Of a DNA stretch of 64,000 nucleotides, positions 41,920 through 51,522 are shown piece by piece; position 1 is the stretch's first letter; each line of letters opens with the position of its first letter. The DNA comes from JAKPUX01 sp964436305 (GTDB lineage Bacteria; Zhuqueibacterota; Zhuqueibacteria; Residuimicrobiales; Residuimicrobiaceae), in assembly GCA_964436305.1 (NCBI GenBank), contig CAYTCI010000003.1, forward strand, positions 36,143-100,142, given 5' to 3'. A program made the position numbers and the translations under genes. The notes below the pieces were generated by a model, which did not search any database, was not told where the DNA came from, and worked only from the letters and a program-made list of their open reading frames with translations.

Positions 41920-44550
41920 TTGAAAAAACAGATACTGCTTCTCGTGCTGCTGGCCGCCCTCGGGACCTCCCTGGCTGCCATCACCCCCATCCGCGACATT
42001 CAGTACACCACCGAGGCCTCGGGCGATTCCCCGCTCAAGGGCCAGGTGGTGACGATCAGCGGCGTGGTCACCGGTGAGATCTATGCCTTCAAAAACAGCT
42101 ACTACTATCTCCAGGATGCCAATGCTCCCTGGTCCGGCATCAAGGTTTACGACAAGACCCATTTTGCAGCCCAGGGTGACAAGGTGACCCTGACCGGCAA
42201 GGTGGATGAATACAAGGGGGTCACCGAGATCACCACGGTGACCGACTTTATAATCGACTCGACCGGCACCAACTGGATCCAGCCGATGAATGTGACCACC
42301 GGTGAGATTGCTACCGGGGCGGCCCATGCCGAAGCCTATGAGGGCTGTCTCATCCGCGTCGGCGCGGCCACCCTCACCAATCCCGCACTCGGCTATGGTG
42401 AGTGGCAAATCGATGACGGGTCGGGTCCCTGCCGCGTCGACGACGAGACCAAGTACTATTTTATCCCGGCCAACTATACCGCGGTGCAGTCGGTCACCGG
42501 CATCCTCGATTTTGCCAACGGCGATACCAAGATCGAACCGCGCCTGGCCGAAGACGTCATCGAGGAGGGACCCTACACCCGCATCCAGCGGATCCAGCAG
42601 GTACGCTACAGCGACCTGCTCAAGGCGCCCACGGTTTTTGCCGGCGACAAGAGCTATATGAACGGCGATACCGTGACCGTCAAGGGCATCGTCACCATGC
42701 CGACCGGCCTCTGTTATGCCGGTGCGGGCATCAAGTTCACCTTCGAAGCCGAAGAAGGCGGCCCCTGGTCCGCCCTGCTCTCCTATCACCGCGACTCCAC
42801 CGCCTACCCGACCCTCTACGAAGGCGATGAGATCGAGATGACCGGCTATCTCTCGGAATATACCACCTCGCCCTCGAACATGACCGAGTTTTTCATCACC
42901 AGCCCGATCAATATCCTCGACGCCGGCAAGCCGCTGCCGCCGGTCGATTCGGTCAAGACCGGCGATCTGCGCTGGCCGACCACGGCCGAGCAGTGGGGCA
43001 CCGTGATCGTCAAGGTCGGCAATGCCATGGTGACCAATCTGACCCCGCAGTACGAGCTCTTCAAGGTCGACGATGGCAGTGGCGGGGTGCTGGTCGATGA
43101 CGAATCGGACAGCCTGCGCAATTATCCCGATCCGCCGCTCAAATCGGTCTTCAAGTCCATCGAGGGGTGGGTCTATAACCATTACGGTTATTACACCGAC
43201 TCCACCACCTACAAGCTGGAGCCGCTCTTCCGCTCGCGGGTTATTCCGGGCACAGCGGGTCTGGCCATCAAGAACACCACGCGCAGCACCGCAGCGCCAA
43301 TCCCGACCCAGGTGGTCACCGTCTCGACCACCCTCGACCCGGTCATCAGCGCTGCCGGCGCCAAACTCTGGTATAAAGTGGGTGATGGGGCCTATTCCAC
43401 CGTGGAGATGACGGCGAGCGGCGCGACCTTTTCCGCCGAGATCCCGGCGCAGCCGCTCAACAGCCTGGTGAGCTATTACATCGAGGCGACCGACCAGAGC
43501 GGCAAGCTGAGCTACGATCCGCCGGACCCGCTGGCGGCCAATTACTCCTACGTCGTCCTGGCCGGCCAGCCGACCCTGGCCCAGATCCAGTACACCCCCT
43601 GGGCCAGCGGCGACAGCCCCTTCCAGGGCTATAAGGTGGCGGTCGAGGGTATCGTGACCGCCGACACCCTCTTCTTCAAGAAATATGGCGCCTATCCCAT
43701 TCAGGATGCCGCCGGCGCCTGGAACGGTCTCTACATTCTTGGCAACGTGCCGAACCTGATGCGGGGCGACCGCGTGCGTGTCTATGGCACCGTCGAGGAT
43801 CACAACGCCGACTATCTCTACAAGTGGGAGGGCAACACCCAGATCAAGGCCGACAGCGTCACCCTCCTTGCTCACGGCGAGGCCCTGCCGGCGATCACCG
43901 TGGTCACCACCAATGAGCTGAAAGACAAGAGCAAATCCGCCGAGAGCTTTGAGGGGGTATTGGTGCGGATCAACAACGCCACCCTCACAGCGGTCAATTC
44001 CTACGATGTCACTGTAGACGATGGCAGCGGCCCGTGCCTGCTCGATGCCGACGGGTTTGTCGGCCGTGATCAGGATGCCAACCCCTATTTTTATATCAAC
44101 AAAAGTGCGCAGCTGTTGATCGTCGCCGGCGATACAGTACGGATCGGCGAGCAGATCAACCTTGCGCAGGGCGTCTTCCTCTACAGTTTCGGCACCCACA
44201 AGCTTGAGATCCGCAACCTTGGTGATATCGGCACGGTGACTGGTGTCCACAATGCGGTGGCGGCGCAGCCCCTGCGTTTCGATCTCGGGCAGAACTATCC
44301 CAATCCCTTCAATCCCGAGACGCGCCTCTATTTTCAGCTGCCGACTGCCGGCGAGGTCAAGCTGGTTATCTACAACGCCCGCGGGCAGATCGTGCGCAAC
44401 CTGGTCGCGAGCCGCTACGATGCCGGCCAGCATGTCATCAACTGGGATGGCCGGGATAACAACGGCCAGCCGGCCCCGACCGGGGTCTATATCTATCGCA
44501 TCAAGGCCGGCGACTATATCGCCGCCCGCAAGATGACGCTGGTCAAGTAG
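41920..44550 (+). CDS. Secreted protein with repeated OB-fold-like domains and T9SS type A sorting tail
   Basis: 876 aa, TTG start with AGGAG 5 bp upstream. Signal peptide (ends near SLAA). Two long similar units start with IRDIQYTTEASGDSPLKGQ and LAQIQYTPWASGDSPFQGY, each followed by an OB-like GxVTxxxxF...YxQDAxAxWxG pattern; a related unit (NGDTVTVKGIVTMP) lies between. These resemble the OB-fold modules that accompany extracellular nucleases, but no nuclease domain is present. The last ~90 residues, with QNYPNPFNPET and PTGVYIYRIKAGDY, are a type A sorting or FlgD-like domain. Thought to be exported and anchored through type IX secretion. Confidence 0.75.
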   Translation: MKKQILLLVLLAALGTSLAAITPIRDIQYTTEASGDSPLKGQVVTISGVVTGEIYAFKNSYYYLQDANAPWSGIKVYDKTHFAAQGDKVTLTGKVDEYKGVTEITTVTDFIIDSTGTNWIQPMNVTTGEIATGAAHAEAYEGCLIRVGAATLTNPALGYGEWQIDDGSGPCRVDDETKYYFIPANYTAVQSVTGILDFANGDTKIEPRLAEDVIEEGPYTRIQRIQQVRYSDLLKAPTVFAGDKSYMNGDTVTVKGIVTMPTGLCYAGAGIKFTFEAEEGGPWSALLSYHRDSTAYPTLYEGDEIEMTGYLSEYTTSPSNMTEFFITSPINILDAGKPLPPVDSVKTGDLRWPTTAEQWGTVIVKVGNAMVTNLTPQYELFKVDDGSGGVLVDDESDSLRNYPDPPLKSVFKSIEGWVYNHYGYYTDSTTYKLEPLFRSRVIPGTAGLAIKNTTRSTAAPIPTQVVTVSTTLDPVISAAGAKLWYKVGDGAYSTVEMTASGATFSAEIPAQPLNSLVSYYIEATDQSGKLSYDPPDPLAANYSYVVLAGQPTLAQIQYTPWASGDSPFQGYKVAVEGIVTADTLFFKKYGAYPIQDAAGAWNGLYILGNVPNLMRGDRVRVYGTVEDHNADYLYKWEGNTQIKADSVTLLAHGEALPAITVVTTNELKDKSKSAESFEGVLVRINNATLTAVNSYDVTVDDGSGPCLLDADGFVGRDQDANPYFYINKSAQLLIVAGDTVRIGEQINLAQGVFLYSFGTHKLEIRNLGDIGTVTGVHNAVAAQPLRFDLGQNYPNPFNPETRLYFQLPTAGEVKLVIYNARGQIVRNLVASRYDAGQHVINWDGRDNNGQPAPTGVYIYRIKAGDYIAARKMTLVK

Positions 44551-44563
44551 CTCTAATTCAGCG

Positions 44564-44599
44564 GGTTTGCCGGTCCGCATCCGACCGGCAAACCTGATC
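44564..44599 (+). terminator. Strong hairpin after the OB-fold secreted protein
   Basis: A perfect 12-bp stem (GGTTTGCCGGTC/GACCGGCAAACC) with a 7-nt loop, followed by TGATCTTT. The T-rich tail is short, so it may be a weak terminator or an attenuator ahead of the lipoprotein gene, whose start is only 30 bp downstream. Confidence 0.5.
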
Positions 44600-44626
44600 T
44601 TTCCGGAATCAAGCGTATTGTACTCG

Positions 44627-46129
44627 ATGATGAAAACCTGTAAACGGCTTTCGCTTCTGCTGCTGCCGCTGCTGCTGGTCCGCTGCGGGATCAAGGATCC
44701 CTTTGGCGATGATCGCACAGCCAAACCGGTGGGCAACCAGCCGCCGGAGACCCATCTGTTTCTCCAGGTGAGTCAGGAGCAGATCACCCGGGCCGATACC
44801 CTGCTCGACGGCAGTATCGTCACCCGGTTGTATACGACCGGACTGGATACAACCGCGAGCAAGCAGATTATCCACTGGTGGGGCGATGATCCCGATGGCC
44901 AGGTGGCCGGCTATTATTACCAGTGGGACTATATGAGCGCGCCGGTTTACACCACCGCCGAGTACGACACCTTTTATGTGCCGATCCGCAGCCATTACGA
45001 CGAGTTCTCATTCAGGGTTTGGGCGGTGGACGACCGGGGTCTGCAGGATCCCACACCGGCCCAGCTGCGGTTCCCCGTCTTCAATACCCCGCCGAAGATC
45101 GCCTTCCGGCTGAACTCCAATCCCGGCGTAACCGGCAACACCAACGTCACCGCCTACACCTTTCCCACACGCTCCTTTTTCTGGGATGCGGCCGACGACG
45201 ACGGCAAAGAGACCATCACCCATATCTATTACGCCCTGGATGATACCACCAGCTGGACCAGCCTGGCCGGGGATGCCAGTCAGATTACCCTGCAAGGGCT
45301 GACCCCCGGCGAGCATCGCTTTTTCGTCAAGGCGCAGGATATCTCCGGGGCTACCAGTCCGACCATCTCCTTCCCCGATCCGGCCAGCACCACCTCACCG
45401 CAGCACTGGGTGGTCAAGCCCATTCAGGGCGAGCTGCTGCTGGTCAATGATTTCGCGCAGGACCAAAGTCTCTACCAGGTGCAAAAGTTTTACACCCAGA
45501 TCCTCGACCAACTGGTCGGCGCGGGCGGCTACTCGGTCTGGGAGATCGGCTCGAATACCGAGCCGCTGATCAACGCCCAGAATGCCCTGCCCTACTCCTC
45601 GATCGATATCGAGGCCAATCTCGCCTATTTTAAAAAGGTGATCTGGTTCGCCCATCTCGGCCGGCCGCACTTGACCGCCGCCGGTCAGGGGATCACCCGC
45701 TTTGCCGGCCGCGGTGGCAGGATCTTTATCAGCAACGGCAACGAGGAGACGCCCGACAGCACCTGGACCTTTACCAATCTCGATTCGGTTTTTCGTCTCA
45801 ATCCCGGCGGACGTCTGTTGGCGGGCATCCGCATCCTCGCCAGTTTCGGCAATCCCAAGGATCCCCAGCTTGACCTGCGCCTGGAGAAGCTGATCGGCAA
45901 CCGCGTCTCTGGCCTGATCCCCGGGGCCGGCGCCGAGGTGGTCCTGCGCATGGAGCCCGATACCCAGGCCTCCGTCACTGTGCCCTACAAGGGCTCGCCC
46001 CCCGTCGCCCTGCGCTATGCCATCGGTCCGGGGAAGTGTATCTACTTCTCCCTGCCGCTCCATCTGTGCAACGGCAACGGCAATATGACAGAATTTTTCC
46101 GGTACCTACTCTTTGAAGAGTTCAACTGA
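44627..46129 (+). CDS. Lipoprotein with Ig/FN3-like domains and ThuA/glutamine-amidotransferase-like C-terminal domain
   Basis: 500 aa from ATG 44627 (ATG 44630 also possible). The N-terminus is a lipobox-type signal ending LLLVRC with Cys as the lipidated residue. Two beta-sandwich-like regions (about 40-130 and 140-250; WGDDPDGQVAGYYYQWDY, FFWDAADDDGKETIT) come first. The C-terminal half (GELLLVNDF, KVIWFAHLGRPHLTAAG, RGGRIFISNGNEE) has the order of elements seen in ThuA/GATase-1-like folds, without a visible catalytic Cys. It starts an apparent four-gene run with a TonB receptor and a PorV-like barrel. Function not known. Confidence 0.6.
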   Translation: MMKTCKRLSLLLLPLLLVRCGIKDPFGDDRTAKPVGNQPPETHLFLQVSQEQITRADTLLDGSIVTRLYTTGLDTTASKQIIHWWGDDPDGQVAGYYYQWDYMSAPVYTTAEYDTFYVPIRSHYDEFSFRVWAVDDRGLQDPTPAQLRFPVFNTPPKIAFRLNSNPGVTGNTNVTAYTFPTRSFFWDAADDDGKETITHIYYALDDTTSWTSLAGDASQITLQGLTPGEHRFFVKAQDISGATSPTISFPDPASTTSPQHWVVKPIQGELLLVNDFAQDQSLYQVQKFYTQILDQLVGAGGYSVWEIGSNTEPLINAQNALPYSSIDIEANLAYFKKVIWFAHLGRPHLTAAGQGITRFAGRGGRIFISNGNEETPDSTWTFTNLDSVFRLNPGGRLLAGIRILASFGNPKDPQLDLRLEKLIGNRVSGLIPGAGAEVVLRMEPDTQASVTVPYKGSPPVALRYAIGPGKCIYFSLPLHLCNGNGNMTEFFRYLLFEEFN

Positions 46130-46136
46130 AATCCGC

Positions 46137-48872
46137 ATGAGAACAACCGGCAGATCCGTCCTGTTCACCCTCTTGCTCGCCCTGTGCGCCAGCGGTGCCC
46201 TGGCACAGGGTTCCCTGATTCGCGGGCGGGTGGTCGACAAGCGCACCAATGAGGCCTTGCCAGGCGTCAACATCTCCGTGCCCGGCACCTACAAGGGGGC
46301 GGTGACCAATGTCGAGGGCCAGTACGAGATCCGCGGCCTCGCCCCGGGCGATTATGACCTCAAGGCCTCGATCATCGGCTATACCGTGCAGATGCGCACG
46401 GGGATCCATGTCGCCGCAGACAAGACCACCCAGGCCGATTTCGCCCTCGAGTCGACGGTGCTGGCCCTCGGCCAAAGCGTCGAGGTGATCGGCCAGAAAC
46501 CCCTCTTCGAGACCGATATCACCGCCTCCCAGCAGCATATCTCCTCCGACGAGATCAAGCAGAAGGTGGTGGAAAGCGTCAACGACCTGGTCGGCGAACA
46601 GCTCGGCGTCGTGGTGCAGGACAACAAGATCCACATTCGCGGCGGGCGTGCCGACGAGAGCCTCTACATCATCGACGGCCAGTCGGTCAAGGACCCCCTT
46701 TCGGGCTACTCCAATACCCTCTATGTCAATGCCGCTGCGGTCAAGGAACTCAAGGTCATCACCGGCGGTTTTGACGCCGAGTACGGCCAGGCAATGTCCG
46801 GCGTGGTCGACATCGAGACCAAGGAGGGTGAGGATCATTATACGGGTGGCCTGAGCGTCAAATCGGACAATTGGGGCAAGGGATTGTTCCCCTCCTTCAA
46901 TACCGACATCGCACAAGCCTCGCTCGGTGGACCGGAACCCCTCACCAGCCGGCTCTTGCCCGCCCTCGGTATCCGTCTGCCGGGCAAGACCACCTTCTTT
47001 GTCAGCGGCTACGGCAATGTCACCGACACCTATCTGCCGCACGCGCACAAGCTCTATCCCGCCAAGGCTGCTTACGACAAGCTCGCTCCGCGCCAGGAGA
47101 ATGACTGGCATCTCATGGGCAAGCTTTCGTGGGAGATCCGCGCCGGGCAAAAGCTCTCGATCTCGCATGACCGCTCGCTCAATATCAATCAGGGTTATTT
47201 CACCTCCCTGGCCACCGACATCGGCGGCTTCCCCTGGGCCTATTCGAGGATGCTCGACCACTACAATACCCTGACCAAGGAAGCCAACCTCACCACGCTG
47301 CAGTGGGTCCACACCCTCAACCGCCGCACCTTTTATCGCCTCAGCCTCTCGCGCTTTTTTACCAGCATCCACTCCGCGGTGCAAAACAAAAAGTGGAGCG
47401 ATTACCAGGAAGAGCTCGATCTTGAGCCGATTCTCTATATCCCGGACTCGGAGGGCAATGTTCGCACCCAGTACGGCGACGGCTTTTATGACACCGGCGA
47501 CGCCGAGGGGTGGTACGACTATTTCAGCGATAACTGGACCCTCAAGGGCGATCTGACCACCCAGCCGAACGAGAAACACTCGATCCGCGGCGGATTCGAA
47601 GGGCGCTACACCGACATGCAGGTGGTCGATATCAACGCCCCCTGGTACGGCGAGAGCGGACTCGGACGCAATCATGACTATTTCCGTGTCTATCCCAACG
47701 ACGGCGCGCTCTTTCTCCAGGACCGGATCACCTATGACGGCATGATCGTCAACATCGGGCTGCGCTACGACTACTGGTTTCCCGGCAAGTATGTCGACGA
47801 AGCGATCCGGGATACCAATACCGTGACCATCACCGACGCCGCCCGCAGCAAGTACCAGGACGAGACCTTTGAGCTTTTCGGCATGCGCGGGAAAAGCCAT
47901 CTCTCGCCCCGCCTCGGCATCAGCCATCCGGTCACCGACAACGATGTTCTCTATCTCCATTACGGCCACTTTTCACAGCAGCCCAAAGGCCAGTATGTCT
48001 ACGCCAAGCTGCGCTCCACCTCCGAGGCCACCTACCAGCTCTTCGGCAATCCCAATCTCAAGCCGACCACCACGGTGGCCTATGAGATCGGCATCAAGCA
48101 CCGCTTCAATGCCAATCAGACCCTCGAGGTCAAGGCCTATTACAAGGACATGTTCGATTATCCGACCTCGATGACGGTAAAGAAATACAGCCCCCGCTAC
48201 GGCAACATCAGCTTTTTGATGTATGTCAACATGGACTATGCCCGTTCGCGTGGTATCGAGATGCGATTTCGCCGCCGCTACAGCCAGTTCCTCAGCGGGA
48301 ATATCGACTTTACCTATGCCCTGGCCACGGGCAAGAGCTCGACCCCGAACACCAACCTGCTGGTGGTCGCCGGCAAGGTGAGCGAAAAGCCTCTGGGGGA
48401 GAGCCGTTTGAGCTGGGACCGCCCCTACCGCCTCTCGACTGATCTCTATTTTGACATGCCGGAGAAGGCGAACATCCGGCTTTTCGGCATCCGCCTGCCG
48501 GAAAAGTGGGGTCTGACGATGCGCTGGGAATATGAGTCGGGCAAGCGCTACCGGCGCATCATCGATGTGGCGAACAATATCTATCAAAAGGATGAGTACG
48601 GCTCGCTCTCCGATCCCTGGATGCGCATGGACCTGCGCTGGTACAAGGAGTTCCAGATTATGAAGACCAGGCTGGCGCTGGTGGTCGAAGCCGAGAACCT
48701 TTTCAATGCCAGGGTGCCGCGCATCATCAATCCGGTTACCGGCCGGCCTTACCAGCCGGGCGATGTCATCCCGGTCACCTGGTACGATGATCCCAAGGAC
48801 CTGCCGGCCGACAATCCAGCACGCTACGACTGGCCGCGCCGGGTGATGACCGGGCTGGAGGTGCGGTTTTAG
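46137..48872 (+). CDS. TonB-dependent receptor with carboxypeptidase-like regulatory N-domain
   Basis: 911 aa from ATG 46137. Signal peptide ending ALAQ, then a CarboxypepD_reg-like domain (RGRVVDKRTNEALPGVNISV... NVEGQYEIRGLAPG), a plug domain (HIRGGRADESLYIIDGQSVKDP, VITGGFDAEYGQAMSGVVDIETKEG), and a ~22-strand barrel ending in VRF with a C-terminal aromatic. Such receptors take up large ligands with TonB energy or move proteins across the outer membrane. No SusD-like partner follows; instead a PorV-like gene is next. Confidence 0.88.
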   Translation: MRTTGRSVLFTLLLALCASGALAQGSLIRGRVVDKRTNEALPGVNISVPGTYKGAVTNVEGQYEIRGLAPGDYDLKASIIGYTVQMRTGIHVAADKTTQADFALESTVLALGQSVEVIGQKPLFETDITASQQHISSDEIKQKVVESVNDLVGEQLGVVVQDNKIHIRGGRADESLYIIDGQSVKDPLSGYSNTLYVNAAAVKELKVITGGFDAEYGQAMSGVVDIETKEGEDHYTGGLSVKSDNWGKGLFPSFNTDIAQASLGGPEPLTSRLLPALGIRLPGKTTFFVSGYGNVTDTYLPHAHKLYPAKAAYDKLAPRQENDWHLMGKLSWEIRAGQKLSISHDRSLNINQGYFTSLATDIGGFPWAYSRMLDHYNTLTKEANLTTLQWVHTLNRRTFYRLSLSRFFTSIHSAVQNKKWSDYQEELDLEPILYIPDSEGNVRTQYGDGFYDTGDAEGWYDYFSDNWTLKGDLTTQPNEKHSIRGGFEGRYTDMQVVDINAPWYGESGLGRNHDYFRVYPNDGALFLQDRITYDGMIVNIGLRYDYWFPGKYVDEAIRDTNTVTITDAARSKYQDETFELFGMRGKSHLSPRLGISHPVTDNDVLYLHYGHFSQQPKGQYVYAKLRSTSEATYQLFGNPNLKPTTTVAYEIGIKHRFNANQTLEVKAYYKDMFDYPTSMTVKKYSPRYGNISFLMYVNMDYARSRGIEMRFRRRYSQFLSGNIDFTYALATGKSSTPNTNLLVVAGKVSEKPLGESRLSWDRPYRLSTDLYFDMPEKANIRLFGIRLPEKWGLTMRWEYESGKRYRRIIDVANNIYQKDEYGSLSDPWMRMDLRWYKEFQIMKTRLALVVEAENLFNARVPRIINPVTGRPYQPGDVIPVTWYDDPKDLPADNPARYDWPRRVMTGLEVRF

Positions 48873-48873
48873 T

Positions 48874-49899
48874 ATGAGACAACGACTTGTAAGCATACGA
48901 GCCGGCCGCCAGGTCGCAACCCGTTCGCTGATAGCGATCCTGCTGATGGCGATTCTGCCGGCGGGCGCGCAAGGGCTGCTGCCCAGGCTCGGCGAGCAAC
49001 GCGCCGGAACGGCTTCGATGACCTTTCTCAAGATCGGCGTCGGTGCGCGCGCCGCGGCGATGGGCGGCGCCTATGTTGCCATGGCCAACGACGCCTCCTC
49101 CACCTACTGGAATCCGGCCGGCCTTGTCCAGACCGGCCACAATGAGCTGATCGTCTCGCATCTCGACTGGCTGGTCGATGTCGACTATGAGTATCTCGGC
49201 TACGTGCATCAGGCGACCCGCAATCTCGCCCTGGGTGGCTTCATCGGCTATCTTCACTTTGCCGACATGCCGGTGACCACCGAATATCATCCCTACGGCA
49301 ATGGCGACTACTTCTCCTACAGCGACATGGTCGCCGGGATCAGCGGCTCCCTGAAAATGACCGACCGTTTCTCCTTTGGTATCACGGTCAAGTATGTTCG
49401 CGAGGAGCTGGCCGAGCTGCGCATGGGCGGAATGCTGCTCGATCTCGGTACCTACTACTGGACCGGGTACAAGACCCTGCGGATCGCCGCGGCGATGCGT
49501 AATTTTGGCAATGATGTCCGTCCGGGCGGCACCTACCTGCGCCGGGAATCGGGCGGCGAGACCGAGACGGCCTATCAGTCCTTTTCGCCGCCGACGCTCT
49601 TTGCCCTGGGCGCTGCTATGGATCTGCTGACCCGGCCGCACCACTGCCTCACCGGCAGCCTGCAAATGAACCATCCCATGGATGACCAGGAGAATTTGCT
49701 GTTGGGATGCGAGTACCGCTTCCGCACGCTCTTCTTCCTGCGCGGCGGCTATCGCGCCAACATGGATGAGAACCAGTGGACCTTCGGTGCAGGGGCCAAA
49801 TTCATCCTCAAGGGGGTGCGGCTCAAGCTGGACTATGCCTACGCCGACTATACCCATCTGAATATGTCGCAGCAGTTTACTTTTGGATTTGAATTTTGA
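48874..49899 (+). CDS. PorV/PorQ-family outer-membrane barrel protein (UPF0164-type)
   Basis: 341 aa, starting 1 bp after the TonB receptor stop. Signal peptide, then the family opening FLKIGVGARAAAMGGAYVAM and YWNPAGL, followed by a barrel ending QFTFGFEF. PorV/PorQ (LptO-like) barrels are components of or shuttles for the type IX secretion system. Its position among proteins with T9SS-like tails supports that role here, although the core translocon genes (sov/sprA, gldKLMN) are outside this window, so a complete system cannot be shown. Confidence 0.82.
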   Translation: MRQRLVSIRAGRQVATRSLIAILLMAILPAGAQGLLPRLGEQRAGTASMTFLKIGVGARAAAMGGAYVAMANDASSTYWNPAGLVQTGHNELIVSHLDWLVDVDYEYLGYVHQATRNLALGGFIGYLHFADMPVTTEYHPYGNGDYFSYSDMVAGISGSLKMTDRFSFGITVKYVREELAELRMGGMLLDLGTYYWTGYKTLRIAAAMRNFGNDVRPGGTYLRRESGGETETAYQSFSPPTLFALGAAMDLLTRPHHCLTGSLQMNHPMDDQENLLLGCEYRFRTLFFLRGGYRANMDENQWTFGAGAKFILKGVRLKLDYAYADYTHLNMSQQFTFGFEF

Positions 49900-51137
49900 T
49901 GAAAAGCCTATATCCCCTATGGATCGCCGGTATGGTGGTCCTCCTCGGCGGCTGCGAGGAGAGCAAGATGCCCTTGCCGAGCCCGCGGAGCACCAGCACC
50001 ACCTTTGGCGCCAACGATACCAGCTATGTCGAACTCAACCCGGTCTGGAGCAGCGCGCAGCTCGGCCTGCCCCTCTCCGCCCCAGGCGACCTCACCATCG
50101 GCCCCGATGGCACGCTCTTTCTCGCCGATGAGGGGGCTGGGCGCATCTATGCCCTCACCCGCGCCGGGCAGCTCCTGAGCGGCGATGGCATGGATCAGAT
50201 CACCCTGCCGGCGCCGCGGGCTCTGGCCATGGACAGCAAGCTGAACCTGCTGATGGTCAACGGCTCCAGCCAGCTCTTTATCTGGAATCAATTCCTCAAC
50301 CGCATGGACCCCGATTCGGTCGCCGAGGCCGGGATCTATTTCGACCGGGATACCCGCCAGGAGATCACCCTCACCTTTGCGGAGCTGCGGCAGCGCGTGG
50401 CCGCCGGCGGTTCGACCCCCATGCTACGCCGCTATCTCTTCCACAGCGATCCGGAGCGTATCGCGGCCGCCAAAGCGGTCTATCCCGTCTGGCAGGACCC
50501 GGCAGCGGGCGTGCAATACAATGGCGTGGCCGCCGGCAGGTATGGCGAGGAGACGGTCTATCTGACCGATTCCGCAAACGATCGTATTGTCCAGCTGCTG
50601 CTGCTCCCCGATCTGGCCCTCAAGGGCCGGGATCGCTCGGTGCTCTTTCACTATGCCGCCGAGTTCAAGAGCACCGTTGCCGTCTATGGCTCGGGTTCCG
50701 GCACCGTCGATGATCCGTGGGCCATCACCACCGACAGTGACGAGAATCTCTACTTCACCCAGCTGGGCGGCAACTTTCGTGTGCAAAAGCTGTCGGCAGG
50801 GAACTTTACCCCGCGTTATGTCCTCTATCAGCACGCCATCATGGACCTGGATCGTTTCCAGAAGCCCTGTGACCTGGCGCTGGATGGCTCGGATAATATC
50901 TTTGTCCTCGATAACGGCACGGGCACGGTCAGCAAATTCGGCAATGCCGGTATCCGCGCCGGGCAGCTGTTGCCGCTGGGAAAGAAGGGATTGGCTCTGG
51001 CCACCTTTAATGATGGCCGGGGCCTACTTGTCAGCAATGATGTGGTATATGTTGTGGAGCGCGGCGCCAAATCGATCCGCCGCTTTCAGTATTCGGTTTC
51101 GGAGTCCGATCTGCCGGATGATGACAAGAATCCGTAA
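49899..51137 (+). CDS. Lipoprotein with beta-propeller (NHL-like) repeats
   Basis: 412 aa. TGATG overlap with the preceding gene (start ATG 49899). Lipobox GGCEES with Cys near residue 20. The body has repeated blades of NHL/6-bladed type (APGDLTIGPDGTLFLADEGAGRIYAL; DPWAITTDSDENLYFTQLGGNFRVQKL; PCDLALDGSDNIFVLDNGTGTVSKF). Such propellers bind carbohydrate or protein ligands. It ends the four-gene run of lipoprotein, receptor, PorV-like barrel and propeller lipoprotein. Function not known. Confidence 0.75.
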   Translation: MKSLYPLWIAGMVVLLGGCEESKMPLPSPRSTSTTFGANDTSYVELNPVWSSAQLGLPLSAPGDLTIGPDGTLFLADEGAGRIYALTRAGQLLSGDGMDQITLPAPRALAMDSKLNLLMVNGSSQLFIWNQFLNRMDPDSVAEAGIYFDRDTRQEITLTFAELRQRVAAGGSTPMLRRYLFHSDPERIAAAKAVYPVWQDPAAGVQYNGVAAGRYGEETVYLTDSANDRIVQLLLLPDLALKGRDRSVLFHYAAEFKSTVAVYGSGSGTVDDPWAITTDSDENLYFTQLGGNFRVQKLSAGNFTPRYVLYQHAIMDLDRFQKPCDLALDGSDNIFVLDNGTGTVSKFGNAGIRAGQLLPLGKKGLALATFNDGRGLLVSNDVVYVVERGAKSIRRFQYSVSESDLPDDDKNP

Positions 51138-51522
51138 CTGACGGATGCAAAAAAACAATCAGTTAAGCCGAAAACAAATTGCCTGCTGACTGCTTCTTAA
51201 CCTTAAATTCATTTGCGTATTTGGCCGGGATTTTGTATAATTTCCCCGTCGTGTTGGGGCATTTTGGGGTTCGCAAGTTCCAGAATCCGGGATGTCGATT
51301 TTTCTGACCCTGTTCACGAGCGATGGGCCAACTCTATGAGCGTTTGCATTCCGCCCGCCCTGTTCCAGCACCAGTCTGTTGTCTGTACCTTCACTCCCAC
51401 CTTCTTCGGCCTCCCGGCCGCCTCATCTTTGTCGTCTTTACACCATTCAGCATACTCATTGGCATCTGTTTCACTAACCACCGCAGAAAACGGTGCATAA
51501 CGCTTCAAAAAGGAGGAGAAGT
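51138..51522 (+). promoter_or_regulatory. 385-bp leader of the Oar-like receptor gene with TTGCGT-N17-TATAAT
   Basis: A -35-like TTGCGT (51213-51218) and a consensus TATAAT (51236-51241) are 17 bp apart, leaving a predicted untranslated leader of about 275 nt before the start codon. There is a strong AAAAAGGAGGAG before ATG 51523. No small protein with convincing features lies in the leader; its length suggests possible RNA-level control but I see no known riboswitch. Confidence 0.5.

Noticed and set aside
41899..44736. A 945-codon open frame on the minus strand opposite the OB-fold secreted protein
   Set aside because: It has no signal peptide, motif or ribosome site and mirrors a frame with clear signal peptide and sorting tail. 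It is a GC-rich shadow.
46122..47969. A 615-codon minus-strand frame opposite the TonB receptor
   Set aside because: Shadow of the receptor gene in GC-rich sequence; no motifs or start signals.
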